Assembly: GCF_028283785.1 (NCBI RefSeq)
Contig: NZ_JAPWKB010000003.1
Span: 1-64,000 of the forward strand
Direction of reading: 5' to 3'
DNA length: 64,000 bases
DNA from: Paraburkholderia sp.
GTDB taxonomy: Bacteria; Pseudomonadota; Gammaproteobacteria; Burkholderiales; Burkholderiaceae
Shown here: piece by piece, positions 40,576 through 48,984 of the stretch
Position numbering within the stretch: position 1 is the first letter of the stretch
Layout: the number at the start of each line of letters is the position of its first letter
Notes under the pieces: model-generated
Told to the model about the DNA's origin: nothing
What the model saw: the letters and a program-made list of their open reading frames with translations, nothing else
Databases searched by the model: none
Position numbers and translations under genes: made by a program

Positions 40576-41529
40576 TCAGTTAAGGGCGATGCGCGGATCG
40601 ATCAGCGCATACACGACGTCGGTCAGAAGATTGACGACCAGCACCGCAATCGCGATCCACAGCGTGATGCCCATGATCAGCGGGTAATCGCGCGCCGCGA
40701 TGCCGTCCAGCAGCAGCGTGCCCATGCCCGGCCACGAAAAGATCGTCTCCAGAAACACCGCGCCGCCGATGATGTTCGCGAAGTTCGCCCCGATCACCGT
40801 GACGATCGGAATCAGCGCGTTGCGAAACGCGTGCCGCGTCAGCACTTGCGAGCGGCTCAAGCCTTTTGCGCGCCCGGTGCGGATGTAGTCCTGCGTCAGC
40901 ACTTCGAGCAGACTGGCCCGCGTGTAGCGCATCAGGATCGCGACGTACTGGATCGACAGCACGGATGCGGGCAGGATCAGGTGCCACAGGATGTCCCCGG
41001 CTCCGCCTTTGCCGGGCGTCGCGTAACCGCCGGTCGGAAACCAGCCGAGCGTCATCGACAGGAAATACAGCGCGAGAATGCCGACGAGAAACACCGGTCC
41101 GCTGACGCCGATATACGCCAGCAGCGCCAGCCCGTGATCGACGACGCTGCCTTTCATATGCGCGCTGACGAGCCCCAGCAGCACACCGAGCACCACGCCG
41201 ATACCGATGCCGGTTCCGGTCAGCAGCAAGGTGGCGGGCACGCGCCGCGCAATCTCGCGGCTGACCGGCGAGCCATCTTTGTAGCGGTAGCCGAGATTGC
41301 CCTGCGCGACTTCCTTCACCCAGAAATAGAACTGCGCATACGCGGGCCGGTCGAGACCCAACTGATGACGTAACGCTTCTTTCTGCACTGCCGTGATCTC
41401 GCGCCCGGGCGGCGAGAACGCATCGACCGGATCGCCCGGCGCAAGCCGCACGAACACGAATACGACGGCGAGCACTGCGAGCAGGATCGGGATGTTGAGC
41501 AGGAACCGCTTGATCAGATAATTAGCCAT
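40576..41529 (-). CDS. peptide-type ABC permease (OppB/DppB-like), sialate operon
   Basis: The product is about 317 residues from ATG 41529 (MANYLIKRFLLNIPILLAVL). The N-terminal TM helix, the LAPGDPVDAF loop, and the EAA motif (TGRAKGLSRSQVLTRHAFRNALIPI) are typical of DppB/OppB permeases. It lies 59 bases downstream of the binding protein gene. Confidence 0.92.
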   Translation of the reverse strand: MANYLIKRFLLNIPILLAVLAVVFVFVRLAPGDPVDAFSPPGREITAVQKEALRHQLGLDRPAYAQFYFWVKEVAQGNLGYRYKDGSPVSREIARRVPATLLLTGTGIGIGVVLGVLLGLVSAHMKGSVVDHGLALLAYIGVSGPVFLVGILALYFLSMTLGWFPTGGYATPGKGGAGDILWHLILPASVLSIQYVAILMRYTRASLLEVLTQDYIRTGRAKGLSRSQVLTRHAFRNALIPIVTVIGANFANIIGGAVFLETIFSWPGMGTLLLDGIAARDYPLIMGITLWIAIAVLVVNLLTDVVYALIDPRIALN

Positions 41530-41588
41530 GTCTGCCACTCACGAAAGCGGCGAACGCAACGCTCGCCGGAGATCGGGCCGTCGGGCCG

Positions 41589-43145
41589 TCATTTGATCGA
41601 CCAGCGTTCGGCGTGATCCATATAGCGTCCGCCGCCGGGCGCCGGTGTCCAGACGAAGTCCTGCACGTGCGTGGACACGCCCGCGAAACGATTGGCTTCG
41701 AGAATCGGCAGCCACGGCAGGTTCGCGTTGGTGTAGCGGCACACGTCCTGGTAGATCGCCGGACGTTTCGCGACGTCCGATTCCGCGCGGCCCTGATCCA
41801 TCAGCGCGTCGAGTGCGGGCATGTTGACGCGCATCACGTTGTAGCCGCGCGGCGGCGCATAGTCCGACTTCAATACGCTGGTCAGCACGTCGGGGTCCGG
41901 GCCATTGGTCACGCCCGCATACACCATCGAGAACTTGCCGCCGCGCACCAGTTCGCCGTAGGTCGGCGCATCGACGAAACGCGGTTGCACGTTCACGCCG
42001 ACTTGCGCGAGCATCGACTGGATCACCGCCATCGCGTTCTTCGATACCGGGTCGCTGTAGTAGGTCAGCAGTTCGATCGGCTGTCCCGCGATCTTGTCCC
42101 AACCGGCCTGCGCGAGCAGTTGCTTCGCTGCGGCGGGGTTGAATGCGTACGGGTTCAGATTACCGGGCACATAGTGCGAATCGGTCAGCACGCAGTTCGC
42201 GAGCTTCGCCTGACCGGCATACAGGTTCTTCACCAGCGCGGCGCGATCGATCGCCATCAGCAAAGCCTGGCGGACCCGCACGTCCTTGAAGCGCGGATCG
42301 GCGAAATTCAGACCGACGTAATTCAGCACGCGCGACGGACCGGCGACCGTGCGGAACTTGTCCGATTTCGTATTACGGACCTGCGCCAGCGACATGTAGC
42401 TGTATTGGATATCGCCGGACTGCAACGCGAGGACGGCCGCGCCGTCGTCCTTGAAATAGCGGTTGATCAGCGTGTCGACTTTCGGACGGCCACGGTAGTA
42501 CTGCGGATTGGCGTCGAGTTCGACGTACTGGTCCGGCACGTACTTGCCCCACTTGTACGGGCCCGTGCCGACCGGCCCGGTCTTCCACCACGACGCGGTG
42601 CGCAGGTCCTTGACCGGGACGTTTGCCAGCGCGTGTTGCGGGACGATCATCACGTTCGTCAACGCATCGAGCAACGCGAGATTCGGCTTGTCGAGGTTGA
42701 GGACCACGGTGTAGTCGTCGGGTGCATCGACGCTCTGGATATCGGACAGGCGTGCCCAGAACTGATTCGGCAAGTCGGGATTCTTCAGCAGATCCAGCGT
42801 GAACTTCACGTCTTTCGCCGTGAATTTCTGGCCGTCCTGCCACTTCACGTCCTTGCGCAACCGGAAGGTGATTTTCCTGCCATCGGGCGACACGGTCCAA
42901 TCGCTGGCGAGATCGCCGTCGATGCGGCTCATATCGACGTTATAGAGCACCAGCGTGCCGAAATACTTGTTGAACCAGCTATATCCTGCCGTCGCCGTCA
43001 ACGGATTGAACTGCTGCGGTGCACCGGCCGGACCGGTATCGAAGGCGCCCGTCATCGTGCTGCCGGCGGCCTGCGTCGCGCCCAGAATGGCGCCGGTTGC
43101 GAGCACGCAGACAGCCATCGCGTGGGTTCCATTGCGGAATTTCAT
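41589..43145 (-). CDS. extracytoplasmic solute-binding protein (family 5, SatA-like)
   Basis: The 518-residue protein has a signal peptide (MKFRNGTHAMAVCVLATGAILGATQA) and the SBP_bac_5 fold. Its pattern includes LASDWTVSPDGRKITFRLRKDVKWQDGQKFTA and DVRVRQALLMAIDR. In Haemophilus ducreyi the SatABCD sialate importer uses a binding protein of this peptide-binding family, so sialic acid is the likely ligand here. The start codon overlaps the nanK stop (ATGA). No lipobox is visible. Confidence 0.88.
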   Translation of the reverse strand: MKFRNGTHAMAVCVLATGAILGATQAAGSTMTGAFDTGPAGAPQQFNPLTATAGYSWFNKYFGTLVLYNVDMSRIDGDLASDWTVSPDGRKITFRLRKDVKWQDGQKFTAKDVKFTLDLLKNPDLPNQFWARLSDIQSVDAPDDYTVVLNLDKPNLALLDALTNVMIVPQHALANVPVKDLRTASWWKTGPVGTGPYKWGKYVPDQYVELDANPQYYRGRPKVDTLINRYFKDDGAAVLALQSGDIQYSYMSLAQVRNTKSDKFRTVAGPSRVLNYVGLNFADPRFKDVRVRQALLMAIDRAALVKNLYAGQAKLANCVLTDSHYVPGNLNPYAFNPAAAKQLLAQAGWDKIAGQPIELLTYYSDPVSKNAMAVIQSMLAQVGVNVQPRFVDAPTYGELVRGGKFSMVYAGVTNGPDPDVLTSVLKSDYAPPRGYNVMRVNMPALDALMDQGRAESDVAKRPAIYQDVCRYTNANLPWLPILEANRFAGVSTHVQDFVWTPAPGGGRYMDHAERWSIK

Positions 43146-44071
43146 CCTCTAGCTCCTTGGTTCGGTTTGCTTGCAACGCCCGGCCCGCCTGGGTGCCGAC
43201 CGGTTGCCTGTTGTGTCGCCCATTGCGCCGCGCCGATCAGGCCCGAATCCGCGCCCAGTGCGGCAGGCATGACAGCGATCCGCGTCAGTGCCGGACCGGC
43301 CTGTAACGCCGCGCGGATCCGTTCGGGCATCGACGGCGCCAGCCCCACGCTGCCGCCGATCACGACCTGCCCGATGTCGACCAGCATCGCGCAATTGGCG
43401 ATCGCTTCGGCCACCGCCGTGGCTGCGCGGGTCAGAATCTGCGCGGCGCGGCTGTCGGTTGCGGCTCGCCCGAAAACCGCGCGACTATCGAGCGGCTCGC
43501 CGAACCAGGCCGTGGCCTGGCGCGCGATGGCCGTGCCCGACGCCACGCTTTCGAGGCAACCGGTACGGCCGCAACCGCAACGCACGGGCGCGTCGAGCGG
43601 CAGCGTGCCGAGCGTCGCGTGACCGATATGTCCGGCGAGTCCCGATGGTCCGACCTGCAAGCGATGCCCGAGCACAAGTCCGCCGCCGACACCCGTGGAC
43701 AGCGTCATGTAAAGCAGATTGCCGACCGCCCGTCCGCCTGCGCAATATTCGGCCCACGCCGCCGCCTGCGCGTCGTTCAGCATCACGACGGGGCAGCCGA
43801 AACGCGCGGCCAGGAAGTCGTGCAGCGCGAAGCCATTCCAGAACGTAATGATGTTCCGGTTGACCGCATGAATCCGGCCTTCGCTGACAAAACCCGTACT
43901 CGCGACCGCGACCCGTTCCGGCGACGGCAAACCGGCCGTGAGCGCGTCGATCGCGGCGGCGAAGCCGTCCACCGCTTGCGGCATCGGCACCTGTCTGCGC
44001 GTGACAATCTGCTCGCCGTCGATCATCGCGGCCGCGATCTTGGTGCCGCCGATATCGAACGCGAGAATCAC
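43142..44071 (-). CDS. nanK: N-acetylmannosamine kinase NanK (ROK family)
   Basis: NanK phosphorylates ManNAc. The 309-residue ROK kinase begins VILAFDIGGTKIAAAMI and has NDAQAAAWAEY, the sugar-site region, GGGLVLG, and the ROK zinc motif CGCGRTGCLESVASG. The start is a GTG at 44071 that overlaps the nanE stop as GTGA. A much longer in-frame reading from 44377 would overlap nanE and is rejected. It precedes the binding protein gene in the operon. Confidence 0.92.
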   Translation of the reverse strand: MILAFDIGGTKIAAAMIDGEQIVTRRQVPMPQAVDGFAAAIDALTAGLPSPERVAVASTGFVSEGRIHAVNRNIITFWNGFALHDFLAARFGCPVVMLNDAQAAAWAEYCAGGRAVGNLLYMTLSTGVGGGLVLGHRLQVGPSGLAGHIGHATLGTLPLDAPVRCGCGRTGCLESVASGTAIARQATAWFGEPLDSRAVFGRAATDSRAAQILTRAATAVAEAIANCAMLVDIGQVVIGGSVGLAPSMPERIRAALQAGPALTRIAVMPAALGADSGLIGAAQWATQQATGRHPGGPGVASKPNQGARG

Positions 44072-44760
44072 GACTGCGTCTCCGCCGTTGCGCTCATCGC
44101 GTCGACGAACCAGCCGGTGATGTGTTCGACCCGCGTAATCGCCGAGCCGACCGTCACCGCAAACGCGCCCGCTTCCAGCGCGCGTGCCGCGTCTTGCGCC
44201 GTTTTGAGCCGCCCTTCGGCGACCACCCGAAAACCGCGCGAGCGCCATGCGGACATCAATGCATAGTCGGGTTCGGTCTGGTTCGTTTCGGTTTCCTGCG
44301 TATAGCCGGACAGCGTGGTCGCAACGATCTCGAAGCCCAGTTTCGCGGCGGCGATACCGTCGGCTTCGGTCGCGCAATCGGCCATCGCGATTGCGCCCGC
44401 CGCGTGCACTGCATCGAGCAGCGCCGCGACCGGAACCGGACGTGTGCGAGCGGTCGCGTCAACGGCGATGATCTGCGCGCCGGCATCCGCGAGCGCCTTC
44501 ACATCGGCAACGTAAGGCGTAATACGCACTGCGCTGTCCGGCAGATCCCGCTTCACGATACCGACGATCGGCACATCGACCACAGCCGACACCGCGTGCA
44601 CGTTTTCGACACCTTCGATCCGCAACCCCGCCGCTCCACCCGCGACGGCGGCAAGCGCCATCGCGACGATCGTATCGACGCGATCCATCGGGCCGTCCGT
44701 GACCGGTTGGCACGACACGATGAGTTTGCGGCTGAGTACTTCGACGTCCATATTCGGCAT
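44068..44760 (-). CDS. nanE: N-acetylmannosamine-6-phosphate 2-epimerase NanE
   Basis: NanE converts ManNAc-6-P to GlcNAc-6-P. The 230-residue TIM barrel has the family motifs LIVSCQPV, GLRIEGVENV, VGIVKRDL, ITPYVADVKAL, IIAVDATARTRP and VVAEGRLKT, followed by FAVTVGSAITR. It is the first gene of the ~11-kb minus-strand sialate operon. An operator of the GATATC type lies about 65 bases upstream. Confidence 0.95.
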   Translation of the reverse strand: MPNMDVEVLSRKLIVSCQPVTDGPMDRVDTIVAMALAAVAGGAAGLRIEGVENVHAVSAVVDVPIVGIVKRDLPDSAVRITPYVADVKALADAGAQIIAVDATARTRPVPVAALLDAVHAAGAIAMADCATEADGIAAAKLGFEIVATTLSGYTQETETNQTEPDYALMSAWRSRGFRVVAEGRLKTAQDAARALEAGAFAVTVGSAITRVEHITGWFVDAMSATAETQS

Positions 44761-44824
44761 CCCGTGAGTGGCTGGTCCGATACGACGAGACGGGTGAACA
44801 TCTCTTTCTTACCGGATGATATTG

Positions 44825-44837
44825 GATATCTGATATC
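44825..44837. promoter_or_regulatory. sialate-regulon operator copy 3
   Basis: GATATCTGATATC is an exact core match, with an additional overlapping half-site TGATC to the right. It lies 65 bases upstream of nanE, in the promoter region of the main operon and just after the FAD oxidoreductase gene. Confidence 0.88.
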
Positions 44838-44926
44838 TGATCTTAGCACTGCAATTTTAGCTTCGCCAACTGTTTTGTTGGACTGGATTGCGATGCCGGT
44901 TTTGAGGGAGCGAAACGGAATACCCG

Positions 44927-46576
44927 CTATTCGCAGGCGTCGAATTCACGGCGGATATGGATCGCACCGTCGCGCAAGCTAACGATCTGACGATACGGGC
45001 GCGGGTCGGCCGTCGGGAAATCGGAACGGAAATGCGCGCCGCGACTTTCGGTGCGCGCGCGCATCGCGTGCATCAGCACGCTTGCGACGCGCACGGCGTG
45101 ATACGCATCGAATCCGCAGACCAGCGGATTGCACGCGGCGTCCAGTGCATCGAGCACGTCGAGGGACGTCGACAACGACGCGTGGTCGCGAAGCACGTTC
45201 GCATCGGCCCACAACCGCTCCCTGACGCTGCGGAGCATGTCGCTTGCCGCTGCGGGCGCGAGCGTGGAGGTGGCGGCGGCGTCGAAGCTGGCGCACCATC
45301 GGCGGAAATCGCGTTCGATCTCGTCGAACGACGGCGCGCGCCGGTCCGCTTCGATGTAGCGCGCGGCCGTCTCGATCGCGCGGCGGGCGAACACGAGACT
45401 TCCGCCGACCGAGTTTCCGCCGAGCCGATTCGCGCCCTCGATCGCCGACGCTACTTCGCCGACGGCAAACAGTCCGGCGATTGCAGTTTCGCCGTGGTCG
45501 TCGATGCGGATGCCACCGTTGCAACTGTGCGCGAACGGCGCAACGCAGATTTCATCGCGACACATATCGATGCCCATGTCGCGCTTCAACCAGTCGAGAT
45601 ACACCGCATAGAAATCGGACCGCTGTTCATACAGCGCTGCGTGAAAGGTCAGACGCACGCCGCTGGAGCCTGCGCGAATCGCCTGCATCATGCGTGTGTC
45701 GAAGGTGCGCGACGCGTAGTCGGTGCTGAATGGCGCATAGGTACTGCGTTCGGCCCACATCGCCTGCGCGGCGGATGCGGACATATCGGCGAGCAGATCG
45801 CGGCCCTCGCGATCGAACATGCCGGTGCAGTATTTCAGCGTGTGCTCGCCGAATAGCACCTTGTATCGGGGCGATACCAGCCCGGGAATGAACTGGATAT
45901 ATTCCATGTTGACCAGTTCGCAACCGGCTTCGAGCGCTGCGGCGTGGCCGCCGCCATAGAGATGGTTCGGATAGAGATTGTGGCGATACAGGCTCGCCAT
46001 GCCGCCCGTCGCGAGAATCATCGTCTTGCAGCGGACCAGTAGCCACTCGCCATCGCGCTCCAGTACCGCGCCGACGACGCGCCCCGCCTCGGTCTGGATC
46101 CTGACGAGGCCGGTCCGTTCGAGCGGCACGATCGCTTCGTTGCCGGCGACGATGTCCCGCGCCCGCTGCGACGCCCCCGCCCAGTCGCCGATCATGAATA
46201 TCTTGCGCGCATGCGCGGCGAAACATGCGGGACGGCCGTCCGCGCGCAACCAGGGTTCGAAGCCGATCGCGTCGAGCGAATCGATCACGTTCGGCGAATC
46301 ACGCAGATACGCATCGACGATGGACGGATCGTTCATCCCCTGCGCCGCGCGCGCGATGTCGTAGCGAAACGGCTCGATGTCGTCGGCGTCGTTCGTGACC
46401 TGAACGCCGAGACTCGCTTTCTTCGGGAAATAGCTAGCGCCACCGGCAATCTTGCCTTTCGTCGCGAGGATCGTGCGCCAGCCGCGCCCGGCCGCCTGCG
46501 TCGCGGACACCAACCCGCCAATGCCGGCACCGACGACGAGTACGTCGCAATCCAGTCTCGTCAGATCGGGCGGCAT
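44927..46576 (-). CDS. FAD-dependent oxidoreductase, L-aspartate oxidase/fumarate reductase flavoprotein family
   Basis: The 549-residue flavoprotein has the Rossmann motif CDVLVVGAGIGGLVSATQAA, the covalent/noncovalent FAD regions MILATGGMASLYR and GLFAVGEVASAIEGANRLGGNSVGGSLVFA, and a helical C-terminal domain as in NadB and FrdA/SdhA. No iron-sulfur or membrane-anchor partner is encoded nearby. A GATATC operator lies 20 bases before its start and a FadR regulator gene is 135 bases upstream, so it belongs to the sialate regulon. No known sialate pathway step needs such an enzyme, so its substrate is open. An L-aspartate oxidase function for NAD synthesis is possible but would not explain the regulation. 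Confidence 0.85.
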   Translation of the reverse strand: MPPDLTRLDCDVLVVGAGIGGLVSATQAAGRGWRTILATKGKIAGGASYFPKKASLGVQVTNDADDIEPFRYDIARAAQGMNDPSIVDAYLRDSPNVIDSLDAIGFEPWLRADGRPACFAAHARKIFMIGDWAGASQRARDIVAGNEAIVPLERTGLVRIQTEAGRVVGAVLERDGEWLLVRCKTMILATGGMASLYRHNLYPNHLYGGGHAAALEAGCELVNMEYIQFIPGLVSPRYKVLFGEHTLKYCTGMFDREGRDLLADMSASAAQAMWAERSTYAPFSTDYASRTFDTRMMQAIRAGSSGVRLTFHAALYEQRSDFYAVYLDWLKRDMGIDMCRDEICVAPFAHSCNGGIRIDDHGETAIAGLFAVGEVASAIEGANRLGGNSVGGSLVFARRAIETAARYIEADRRAPSFDEIERDFRRWCASFDAAATSTLAPAAASDMLRSVRERLWADANVLRDHASLSTSLDVLDALDAACNPLVCGFDAYHAVRVASVLMHAMRARTESRGAHFRSDFPTADPRPYRQIVSLRDGAIHIRREFDACE

Positions 46577-46595
46577 GCGTCATCCATTCATGTTT

Positions 46596-46608
46596 GATAT
46601 CAGATATC
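46596..46608. promoter_or_regulatory. sialate-regulon operator copy 4
   Basis: GATATCAGATATC lies 20 bases upstream of the FAD oxidoreductase ATG, at or downstream of its probable promoter. The flanks TGTTT and TTAACA extend the symmetry partly. A bound regulator here would block initiation or elongation. Confidence 0.88.
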
Positions 46609-46710
46609 TTAACATTTGGAGACTCTAATCCGTCGTGGGGTTTTCCCGCCGTTCCGCACACTCGACGTGGGGAACGGCGTTGGCGCGCTGACGCGGCGCC
46701 GCGCGTCAGG

Positions 46711-47412
46711 TCAGGCTGTTTCCTTGACCTTCGAGATGCCGCCGATTCGCGAGAAGATCGTGTTGAAGTGCTTTTCGTAGGCGCTGATCAGGCCTTTGAG
46801 GTCTTTCGCTTCGATCATCTTGACGATATCGGCGTGATCGCGCGCCGACGCTTCCTGCGCCTTGCGCGTGGGCGACGCGCTGCTCTGATCCATGCGATTG
46901 AACACGCGCCAGAACAGATCGGTCAGCGTGTTGAGAAACGCATTGCCGAGACAGCGATACATGGTTGCGTGAAACTGGCGGTCTTCGTCTTCGAATAGTT
47001 CGCCCGCTTTCGCTTTTTTCATCATCCGGCTTGCCAGTTCACGGAGTTCCTGAACCTCTGCCGGCTTGATCTGCTCGATGACGGACGGGACCGAACCCAG
47101 TTCGATGGCCGCGCGCACCTGCAACAGATCCTTGAGACTGCGGCCGTCGGAAACGAACGCGTACGGCAGGTTTTCGATAATCGAATCGAACGAAAACGCT
47201 TTGACGTAGATGCCCTCGCCATGACGCGATTCGACGATGCCCAGCGACTCCAGACTCTTCATCGCCTCGCGCAGCGAAGGCCGGCTGATACCCAGATCTT
47301 GCGCGAGAACGCCTTCAGGCGGTAATGCGTCGCCGAATTGCAGCTTGTGGTCTTCGATATATTTTTTTATTTCTATCTGGGCCTGCCGATAGGCCGGAAC
47401 ACGAGTCGTCAT
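46711..47412 (-). CDS. FadR-subfamily GntR regulator of the sialate regulon (copy 2)
   Basis: The 233-residue protein has a winged helix (LPPEGVLAQDLGISRPSLREAMKSLESLGIVESRHGEGIYV) and an FCD domain (DRQFHATMYRCLGNAFLNTL; ARDHADIVKMI). It is a close paralogue of the regulator at 26997. A near-perfect operator (GACATC-A-GATATC) lies about 100 bases upstream, consistent with autoregulation. The gene precedes the FAD oxidoreductase and the nan operon on the same strand. Confidence 0.89.
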   Translation of the reverse strand: MTTRVPAYRQAQIEIKKYIEDHKLQFGDALPPEGVLAQDLGISRPSLREAMKSLESLGIVESRHGEGIYVKAFSFDSIIENLPYAFVSDGRSLKDLLQVRAAIELGSVPSVIEQIKPAEVQELRELASRMMKKAKAGELFEDEDRQFHATMYRCLGNAFLNTLTDLFWRVFNRMDQSSASPTRKAQEASARDHADIVKMIEAKDLKGLISAYEKHFNTIFSRIGGISKVKETA

Positions 47413-47511
47413 TTGAGTTTCACCATGTCATAAACATTCACGTCGTTGCGCTGAACGCTTCATCCCGACATTTTGAAATGCGCATTGCCGAAGAATCAAA
47501 AACGTCGGTCA

Positions 47512-47524
47512 GACATCAGATATC
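47512..47524. promoter_or_regulatory. sialate-regulon operator copy 5 (one mismatch)
   Basis: GACATCAGATATC matches the GATATC-N-GATATC core at all but one position. It lies 100 bases upstream of regulator copy 2 and 132 bases before the divergent SRPBCC gene, so it could control either. Confidence 0.78.
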
Positions 47525-47655
47525 CGATTGTAGCATTGCGAACTGCGTGCTGCGCTGCCGGGCACGCCGGTTCGCACTCCGGCTTTTGCGCATCCACTGA
47601 TGGATTCCGACGTAACATCGATCCGGACACCCGACGCATTCCCGGAGACACCACA

Positions 47656-48057
47656 ATGCACACGGCCGAATCTAAAACCATCAGCATCTCGATCGATCGC
47701 AGCCCGCAACAGGTTTATGACTTTACCGTGCAACCCGCGTCGTTCGCGCGCTGGGCGTCGGGTCTCGGCACACCGCTCGGCAACGAAGGCGCCGTGTGGC
47801 GCTTCGAAGGCGAGAGCGGCCCGGTGTCGGTTCGTTTCACCGAACCCAATGCGTACGGCGTGCTCGATCACGCGGTGATCCTGCCCGACAGCACGGAGAT
47901 TTACGTGCCGATGCGCGTCGTCGCAAACGGCGCGGGCACTGAGGTGCTGTTCACGCTGTTCCGCGTCGCGGGCATGAGTGACGAGAAATTCGCCGCCGAC
48001 GCCGATTGGGTGCTGCGCGATCTGACTGCGCTGAAAACCCTGCTCGAAGCAGAGTAA
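47656..48057 (+). CDS. SRPBCC-domain protein
   Basis: The 133-residue protein has the polyketide-cyclase/SRPBCC pattern: ISIDRSPQQVYDFTVQPASFARWASG at the N-terminus and DWVLRDLTALKTLLE as the C-terminal helix. Family members bind hydrophobic ligands; the role of this one is unknown. The ATG at 47656 is chosen because SRPBCC homology starts just after it. It lies divergent from regulator copy 2. Confidence 0.82.
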   Translation: MHTAESKTISISIDRSPQQVYDFTVQPASFARWASGLGTPLGNEGAVWRFEGESGPVSVRFTEPNAYGVLDHAVILPDSTEIYVPMRVVANGAGTEVLFTLFRVAGMSDEKFAADADWVLRDLTALKTLLEAE

Positions 48058-48096
48058 TCCAGACGGCGCGATCATCTCCACGATGACGGCGCAGCG

Positions 48097-48984
48097 CTAG
48101 GTTGGATCCAGAAAGCCATTCCGGAACGCTCGCAACACGTCCTCCGACCCATCGACGGCGTCGAACATCTGTCCCGCCGCGCGCGCTATAAGATCGCTTT
48201 CCAGCAACGCATAGCGTGCCCGGTCGCCGAGAATCGCTTCGATTGCGTCGAAGGTCGGCGGCAACACGACACGTCGCGCGTCCTGACCCAGCAGGCCAGC
48301 GGCCGCGAGCGTCAGATCGAATCCGTGTTGCCGGAGCAGTTCGCCACCGACCTCCCAGATCCGCTCAGCGTTACCGGCATCGAGATAATGCCGAAGCAGC
48401 AACAGCAGGTCCGACGCGTCCTTGTTGCTCTGCGCGCGCCGATCTTGCCACGCGAGCAATTTCAGCACTGCGAGCGCGGGCAGCGTCACCACCGGCACGA
48501 CCAGACCCGCGTCGACTTCGACGTCGACGGCCGTATCGAAAGCCTCCTGAAAGCCCAGTACACGCATCACGGTTTCACCGGCCGGTGGCCATCCGATCGA
48601 ACCTTCGGGCTGTTCGATCTGCCCGAAAGGAACCAGATCCAGCGGCACCGGGCGACCGGTTTCCGGGTCGCGGAACATCAGCCTTTGCTGCGCGTTGCGG
48701 TCTCGCGCGAACAGGCCCGTTCCCTCCAGCGCCGCGATAAACGCTTCGTGCGCGTCCCAGCTGACGGCGCACACGGCGACATCGACATCACGGGTTGCGC
48801 GGTCCGGACGCTGTCCGTAGACGTGCCACAGCAGGATGTCGCGCGCGGTCGCACCCGCGACGACACACGCCGCGCCAAGCTCGCGTGTGGTGTCGCACAC
48901 GCGGCCTAGCAGCGCGAGCGTGGTGGGATGAAGCGGACGCGCGTCGCTGACTTCAAGCCGCGTGCGTGGCGAGATACTGTTCAT
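48097..48984 (-). CDS. AbiEii-like nucleotidyltransferase toxin
   Basis: The 295-residue protein has a nucleotidyltransferase fold. Motif I is GATARD (44-49), the metal-binding pair is DVD (66-68), a third Asp sits in LDLVPFG (116) and the family motif NKDASDL lies at 187-193. AbiEii-type NTases of type IV toxin-antitoxin systems arrest growth on phage infection, and related MenT toxins modify tRNA. The gene overlaps the antitoxin-like gene by 32 bases, a normal arrangement for these pairs. Activity on any substrate is unverified. Confidence 0.78.
   Translation of the reverse strand: MNSISPRTRLEVSDARPLHPTTLALLGRVCDTTRELGAACVVAGATARDILLWHVYGQRPDRATRDVDVAVCAVSWDAHEAFIAALEGTGLFARDRNAQQRLMFRDPETGRPVPLDLVPFGQIEQPEGSIGWPPAGETVMRVLGFQEAFDTAVDVEVDAGLVVPVVTLPALAVLKLLAWQDRRAQSNKDASDLLLLLRHYLDAGNAERIWEVGGELLRQHGFDLTLAAAGLLGQDARRVVLPPTFDAIEAILGDRARYALLESDLIARAAGQMFDAVDGSEDVLRAFRNGFLDPT

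Noticed and set aside
41613..43622. 669-residue plus-strand ORF opposite the binding protein and nanK
   Set aside because: It is antisense to two coupled, recognisable genes and has no motif or signal.
43142..44377. Longer nanK reading from 44377
   Set aside because: It would add 102 residues of non-homologous sequence overlapping nanE. The ROK motif starts directly after the GTG at 44071.
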